A DNA stretch of 10,000 bases from Flavobacterium sp. GTDB taxonomy: Bacteria > Bacteroidota > Bacteroidia > Flavobacteriales > Flavobacteriaceae. The notes under the pieces are model-generated. The model was not told the DNA's origin and did not search any database. It saw only the letters and a program-made list of their open reading frames with translations. The translations under genes were made by a program, and so were the position numbers. Shown here one piece after another: positions 7,502 through 10,000 of this stretch; the stretch's first letter is position 1; every line of letters starts with the position of its first letter. The stretch lies in contig NZ_JAIWOF010000126.1 in NCBI RefSeq assembly GCF_020217025.1, positions 1-10,000 of the forward strand, read 5' to 3'.

Positions 7502-8392
7502 TTAGTTGGTTAATTTTAAGAATTGTTCTTCTAAGCTGGTTTTACGTTTTAATAATTGCGTTAAAACAATATTCTTATTAAAAAGATATTGATTCAATTC
7601 TCCAGCTTCTAATGGTGCTTTTAAATAAACTAAAGCTTTTCCATCTTGAACTTCAATTTTATCCACGGATTCATGATTAGAAATCGCCTGAATTAATGCA
7701 TCAAGATTATCCGATTGTAATTCAAAAAATCCTTCATTGGCTAACATTCCATCAACAGTGCCTTGATATAGCGTTACTCCATAGCGCAAAACAATTACAT
7801 GAGAACATACCTTTTCAACTTCATCCAGTAAGTGAGAGGCTAAAAGTATAGTAGTACCTTGATTTGCAATAATTTTTATTAAATCTCGAATTTGACGAAT
7901 TCCTTGTGGATCTAATCCATTTGTTGGTTCATCTAAAATTAAAATTTCAGGATCATTCAATAGGGCAGAAGCAATGGCTAAACGTTGTTTCATTCCTAGA
8001 GAAAACGTTTTAAATTTACTGTCTTTTCGGTCAAACAAACCTACTAATTCTAATTTTTCATTAACTTTATCAAAAGGAATATTCTTAATTTTACAAACTA
8101 ATTTCAAGTTTTCCTCCGCTGTCATGTAGGGATAAAAATTAGGTCTTTCAATGATTGCGCCTACTTTTTTTAAGGCATCATGAGTAGAAAGGCTTCCGTC
8201 AAACCATTCAAAATCGCCTGATGTTTTGTTGACAACATTTAATACAATTCCTAAAGTGGTTGATTTTCCTGAGCCGTTTGGTCCTAAAATTCCGTATACA
8301 TTACCTTTTTTTATTTCTAAAGAAACATTGTTTACGGCATGTACTTTTTTGAATTTTTTATGGAGATTCGAGATTTTTAAAATGGTTTCCAA
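7502..8392 (-). CDS. ABC transporter ATP-binding protein, BcrA-type
   Basis: A 296-residue cytoplasmic ATPase that would power the permease encoded just downstream. The motifs are complete: Walker A GPNGSGKST (37-45), a Q-loop region written IERPNFYPYM (81-90) with Glu in place of Gln as in BcrA-like proteins, signature FSLGMKQRL (130-138), Walker B LILDEPTNGLD (151-161) and switch His187. A C-terminal extension (about 222-296) has an alpha/beta pattern often seen in this subfamily. The start codon is TTG at 8392-8390. No ATG or GTG lies between it and the in-frame stop seven codons upstream, and METILKISNLHKKF reads as a normal N-terminus. It is the first gene of the seven-gene minus-strand run. 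GldA of the gliding machinery is also an ABC ATPase, but its N-terminal sequence as I know it differs, so I do not use that name. Confidence 0.93.
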   Translation of the reverse strand: METILKISNLHKKFKKVHAVNNVSLEIKKGNVYGILGPNGSGKSTTLGIVLNVVNKTSGDFEWFDGSLSTHDALKKVGAIIERPNFYPYMTAEENLKLVCKIKNIPFDKVNEKLELVGLFDRKDSKFKTFSLGMKQRLAIASALLNDPEILILDEPTNGLDPQGIRQIRDLIKIIANQGTTILLASHLLDEVEKVCSHVIVLRYGVTLYQGTVDGMLANEGFFELQSDNLDALIQAISNHESVDKIEVQDGKALVYLKAPLEAGELNQYLFNKNIVLTQLLKRKTSLEEQFLKLTN

Positions 8393-8396
8393 GTTT

Positions 8397-8427
8397 GTTC
8401 GTTTTTTGATTTATAAGTAAGACGAAC
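8397..8427. repeat. Short inverted repeat upstream of the ABC operon
   Basis: GTTCGT at 8397-8402 and ACGAAC at 8422-8427 form a perfect 6-bp inverted repeat with a 19-base AT-rich spacer. It lies four bases upstream of the TTG start. It could be an operator or a weak leader hairpin, or it could be chance. I found no good match to TAnnTTTG in 8393-8460. Confidence 0.25.
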
Positions 8428-8465
8428 GAATTTTAGATTTGTTACGGATTGAAGTGAATGTCAAT

Positions 8466-8502
8466 AAAAAATCCCTAACATTATGGCTTAGCTAGGGATT
8501 TT
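8466..8502 (-). terminator. Rho-independent terminator after the aarF/ubiB-like gene
   Basis: A perfect 10-bp stem (8468-8477 pairing with 8493-8502, core TCCCTA/TAGGGA) encloses a 15-base loop. On the minus strand it runs into six Ts (8471-8466). It begins 21 bases after the stop codon of the UbiB-like gene. It separates that gene from the ABC operon, which therefore needs its own promoter in the roughly 70 bases that follow. Confidence 0.85.
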
Positions 8503-8523
8503 AAGGTATTGCTTGGGGCAAAA

Positions 8524-9834
8524 TTAATATTGAATAAAGTTGTTGATTTTAACTTTAGTTGCTTTTAAATCGTGCATTAAATTGTACAATCCAAAGAAAG
8601 TTCGGTTGATGTAAATAAAATGCTTCGAACCGCGATTTCCATTCATATTACGTAATTCAGTGTTTTTGGAGTAGCGTTCTCCTAGATCCGCAATTTGACC
8701 GAAAAATTCTTCATCAGAAAAGTCGAATTCTTCTACGTGGAATGGTCTAGCGAACAAACTTAAAAGTTCGTGGAACATTTCTGTGAAGAATTCCACTTCT
8801 TCTTTTGCGTCTTCTTTTCTTAAGATTTCCAATTCGTATAATTTCGATTGGAAAAATTCAGGATTGTTTAAATTTTCTTTTTTTGCTAGTTCAAAGTACG
8901 GTACATAAAAATCATTTGGAACTTCTTTGATGCAGCCAAAATCTAAAGCTACTAATTTAGTATCTGTCGTTATTAAGAAATTTCCTGGATGCGGATCGGC
9001 ATGGACTTTTCTTAAATTATGCATTTGAAACATATAAAAATCCCAAAGCGTTTGACCTAAAATATTCGATTTCTCAACATCGGTATTGTGAGCAGTGAAT
9101 TCAGACAAATGTTCGCCCGTCATCCAATCCATTGTAATGATTTTCTCTGATGACCATTCTGGATAATATTTAGGAAAAATCAAATTTGGAATGTTTTGGC
9201 AAGCTTCCGCCATTTCAATACTTTGTTTGACTTCGTTGATGTAATTGGTTTCTTCAATCAATTTGTCTTCAACTTCTTTGAAATATTTATCCGAATCTTT
9301 TCCTTTAATGTTGAACATTTTGATGGCAATAGGTTTTACTAAAGCCAAATCCGAACTAATACTTTCTGCCACTCCTGGATATTGAATTTTCACAGCAAGT
9401 TTTTTCCCATCCTTGGTAGCTTGGTGCACTTGACCAATGCTAGCCGCGTTTATTGAAGTGGCATTGAAGGTATCGTATATTTCGTTTGGTTGTTTGCCAA
9501 AATAATTCTTAAAGGTTTTATTTACCAATGGAGCCGACAACGGCGGCACCGAAAATTGTGCCAATGAGAATTTCTCTACGTAAGCTCTTGGTAAAATATT
9601 TTTATCCATACTCAGCATTTGTGCGACTTTCAAAGCACTTCCTTTCAGTTGCTTTAAACTGTCGTAAATGTCGGCAGCATTGTTTTTGTTCAGCGATTCT
9701 TTGGCTTCTTCTTCGGTTTTGGTGATTTTATCTCCGTAATATTTAAGGTAATTCACACCTACTTTTGCTCCGGTTTGAATTAGTTTAGAAGCGCGTTGAA
9801 TTTTTGATGTTGGAATACTATCGATTGTTTTCAT
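8524..9834 (-). CDS. AarF/ABC1/UbiB-family atypical protein kinase-like protein
   Basis: A 436-residue member of the UbiB/ADCK superfamily, related to proteins that support quinone synthesis and lipid homeostasis. The visible motifs, in order, are KVAQ (69-72) in the N-terminal extension where the family usually has KxGQ; Ala-rich loop NAASIGQVHQA (129-139); catalytic Lys149 in LAVKIQYPGV; EETN (194-197) where ExD is usual; catalytic loop VHADPHPGNFL (277-287); and metal-binding DFG (298-300). Unlike many UbiB proteins, no C-terminal membrane helices are evident. I chose ATG 9834. A longer frame begins with TTG at 9882, but it would overlap the upstream gene by 43 bases, and MKTIDSIPTSKIQRASKL looks like a natural start. 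That start lies four bases after the upstream stop, which suggests translational coupling with the probable TetR regulator. Flavobacteria generally use menaquinone, so a role in ubiquinone synthesis should not be assumed. Confidence 0.9.
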   Translation of the reverse strand: MKTIDSIPTSKIQRASKLIQTGAKVGVNYLKYYGDKITKTEEEAKESLNKNNAADIYDSLKQLKGSALKVAQMLSMDKNILPRAYVEKFSLAQFSVPPLSAPLVNKTFKNYFGKQPNEIYDTFNATSINAASIGQVHQATKDGKKLAVKIQYPGVAESISSDLALVKPIAIKMFNIKGKDSDKYFKEVEDKLIEETNYINEVKQSIEMAEACQNIPNLIFPKYYPEWSSEKIITMDWMTGEHLSEFTAHNTDVEKSNILGQTLWDFYMFQMHNLRKVHADPHPGNFLITTDTKLVALDFGCIKEVPNDFYVPYFELAKKENLNNPEFFQSKLYELEILRKEDAKEEVEFFTEMFHELLSLFARPFHVEEFDFSDEEFFGQIADLGERYSKNTELRNMNGNRGSKHFIYINRTFFGLYNLMHDLKATKVKINNFIQY

Positions 9835-9838
9835 GTGA

Positions 9839-10000
9839 TTACATTTTAAATGAGCCTCTTTCGTGCCACATGAATTTTCCAAAATCGATTAGACTTTTGA
9901 ATGGTGTAGTATCCATCAAATCAAAACTTGTGTTGACTGATTTTTCAATGAAAATATCGGTTTTTTCGAATGAAATTGATGTGTCTTCAATCCAAAACTT
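9839..10000 (-). CDS. Probable TetR/AcrR-family transcriptional regulator, C-terminal end (partial)
   Basis: The frame is open from the window edge to a TAA at 9841-9839, giving the last 53 residues. The tail has FWIEDTSISFEKTDIFIEK, then SVNTSFDLMDTTPFKSLIDF, then GKFMWHERGSFKM. This helix-turn-helix-like end, with an FDL(M/I)...P.KS..DFGKF pattern, resembles the C-terminus of the TetR-family regulators I associate with AarF-type genes in flavobacteria. The DNA-binding N-terminus is outside the window, so the family call is inference from memory of this neighbourhood. That the stretch is coding is well supported: it is fully open, protein-like, and ends four bases before the start of the UbiB-like gene, as in an operon. 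Confidence 0.55.
   Translation of the reverse strand, partial: KFWIEDTSISFEKTDIFIEKSVNTSFDLMDTTPFKSLIDFGKFMWHERGSFKM

Noticed and set aside
7502..8392. Identification of the ABC ATPase as GldA, given gldI nearby.
   Set aside because: The N-terminus and Q-loop region look BcrA-like and differ from GldA as I know it. Proximity alone is not enough for the name.
8393..8523. A small RNA or riboswitch in the largest intergenic gap.
   Set aside because: The only strong structure is the terminator at 8466-8502. The remainder is AT-rich with just a 6-bp inverted repeat, and no riboswitch-like conserved core is seen.
9528..9725. Plus-strand open frames at 8226-8420 and 9528-9725.
   Set aside because: Both are antisense to the ABC ATPase or the UbiB-like gene and show no recognisable motifs.
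9835..9882. A longer N-terminus for the UbiB-like protein beginning at TTG 9882.
   Set aside because: It would overlap the open frame of the upstream gene by 43 bases, and the added residues (ENSCGTKEAHLKCNH) do not look like the family. ATG 9834 gives a better start four bases after the upstream stop.
1..10000. CRISPR arrays, transposon ends, tRNA or rRNA genes, phage or defence genes.
   Set aside because: No regularly spaced repeats, transposase frames or RNA-gene-like segments were seen on either strand. Nearly all sequence is accounted for by ordinary chromosomal genes.

Overview
This low-GC window reads as chromosome of a flavobacterium (Bacteroidota, Flavobacteriaceae, most like Flavobacterium). 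The evidence is a recognisable gldI gliding-motility lipoprotein, a type IX secretion (T9SS) type B cargo protein, signal peptides ending in Ala-Gln, AT-rich leaders without Shine-Dalgarno sequences, and A/T-rich codon use throughout. No RNA genes, insertion sequences, CRISPR arrays or phage genes were seen.

Layout. On the plus strand are the last 52 codons of a TypA/BipA GTPase (2-160), a strong hairpin terminator (166-192), and an isolated 143-residue protein of unknown function (206-637). A symmetric hairpin at 652-684 separates this from the rest of the window, which lies entirely on the minus strand. Read in the direction of transcription, that part starts with the end of a probable TetR-type regulator (10000-9839). 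Four bases later comes an AarF/UbiB-like atypical kinase (9834-8524), closed by a terminator (about 8502-8466). After a 131-base gap follow seven closely packed genes: an ABC ATPase (8392-7502), its ABC-2 permease (7491-6637), a T9SS type B secreted multidomain protein (6620-4599), an NrnA-like DHH phosphoesterase (4554-3544), gldI (3539-2982), a cyclophilin-FKBP fusion lipoprotein (2976-1888) and a second, non-lipidated cyclophilin-FKBP fusion (1877-690).

How the genes may work together. The clearest theme is envelope protein folding. Three consecutive exported peptidyl-prolyl isomerases carry five isomerase domains in total, and the first is GldI, a protein needed for gliding in F. johnsoniae. 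Immediately upstream are nrnA, which turns over nanoRNA/pAp in the cytoplasm, and a large T9SS cargo protein. The ABC pair is a simple BcrA-type exporter of unknown substrate and is probably not GldA. The TetR-kinase pair looks like a self-contained two-gene operon.

Most of the window is ordinary flavobacterial core genome. The items most worth a second look are the tandem dual-family isomerases with different anchoring, the altered KxGQ and ExD motifs of the UbiB-like protein, the TTG start of the ABC ATPase, and the orphan 143-residue protein between two terminators. I do not see an obviously new multi-gene system.
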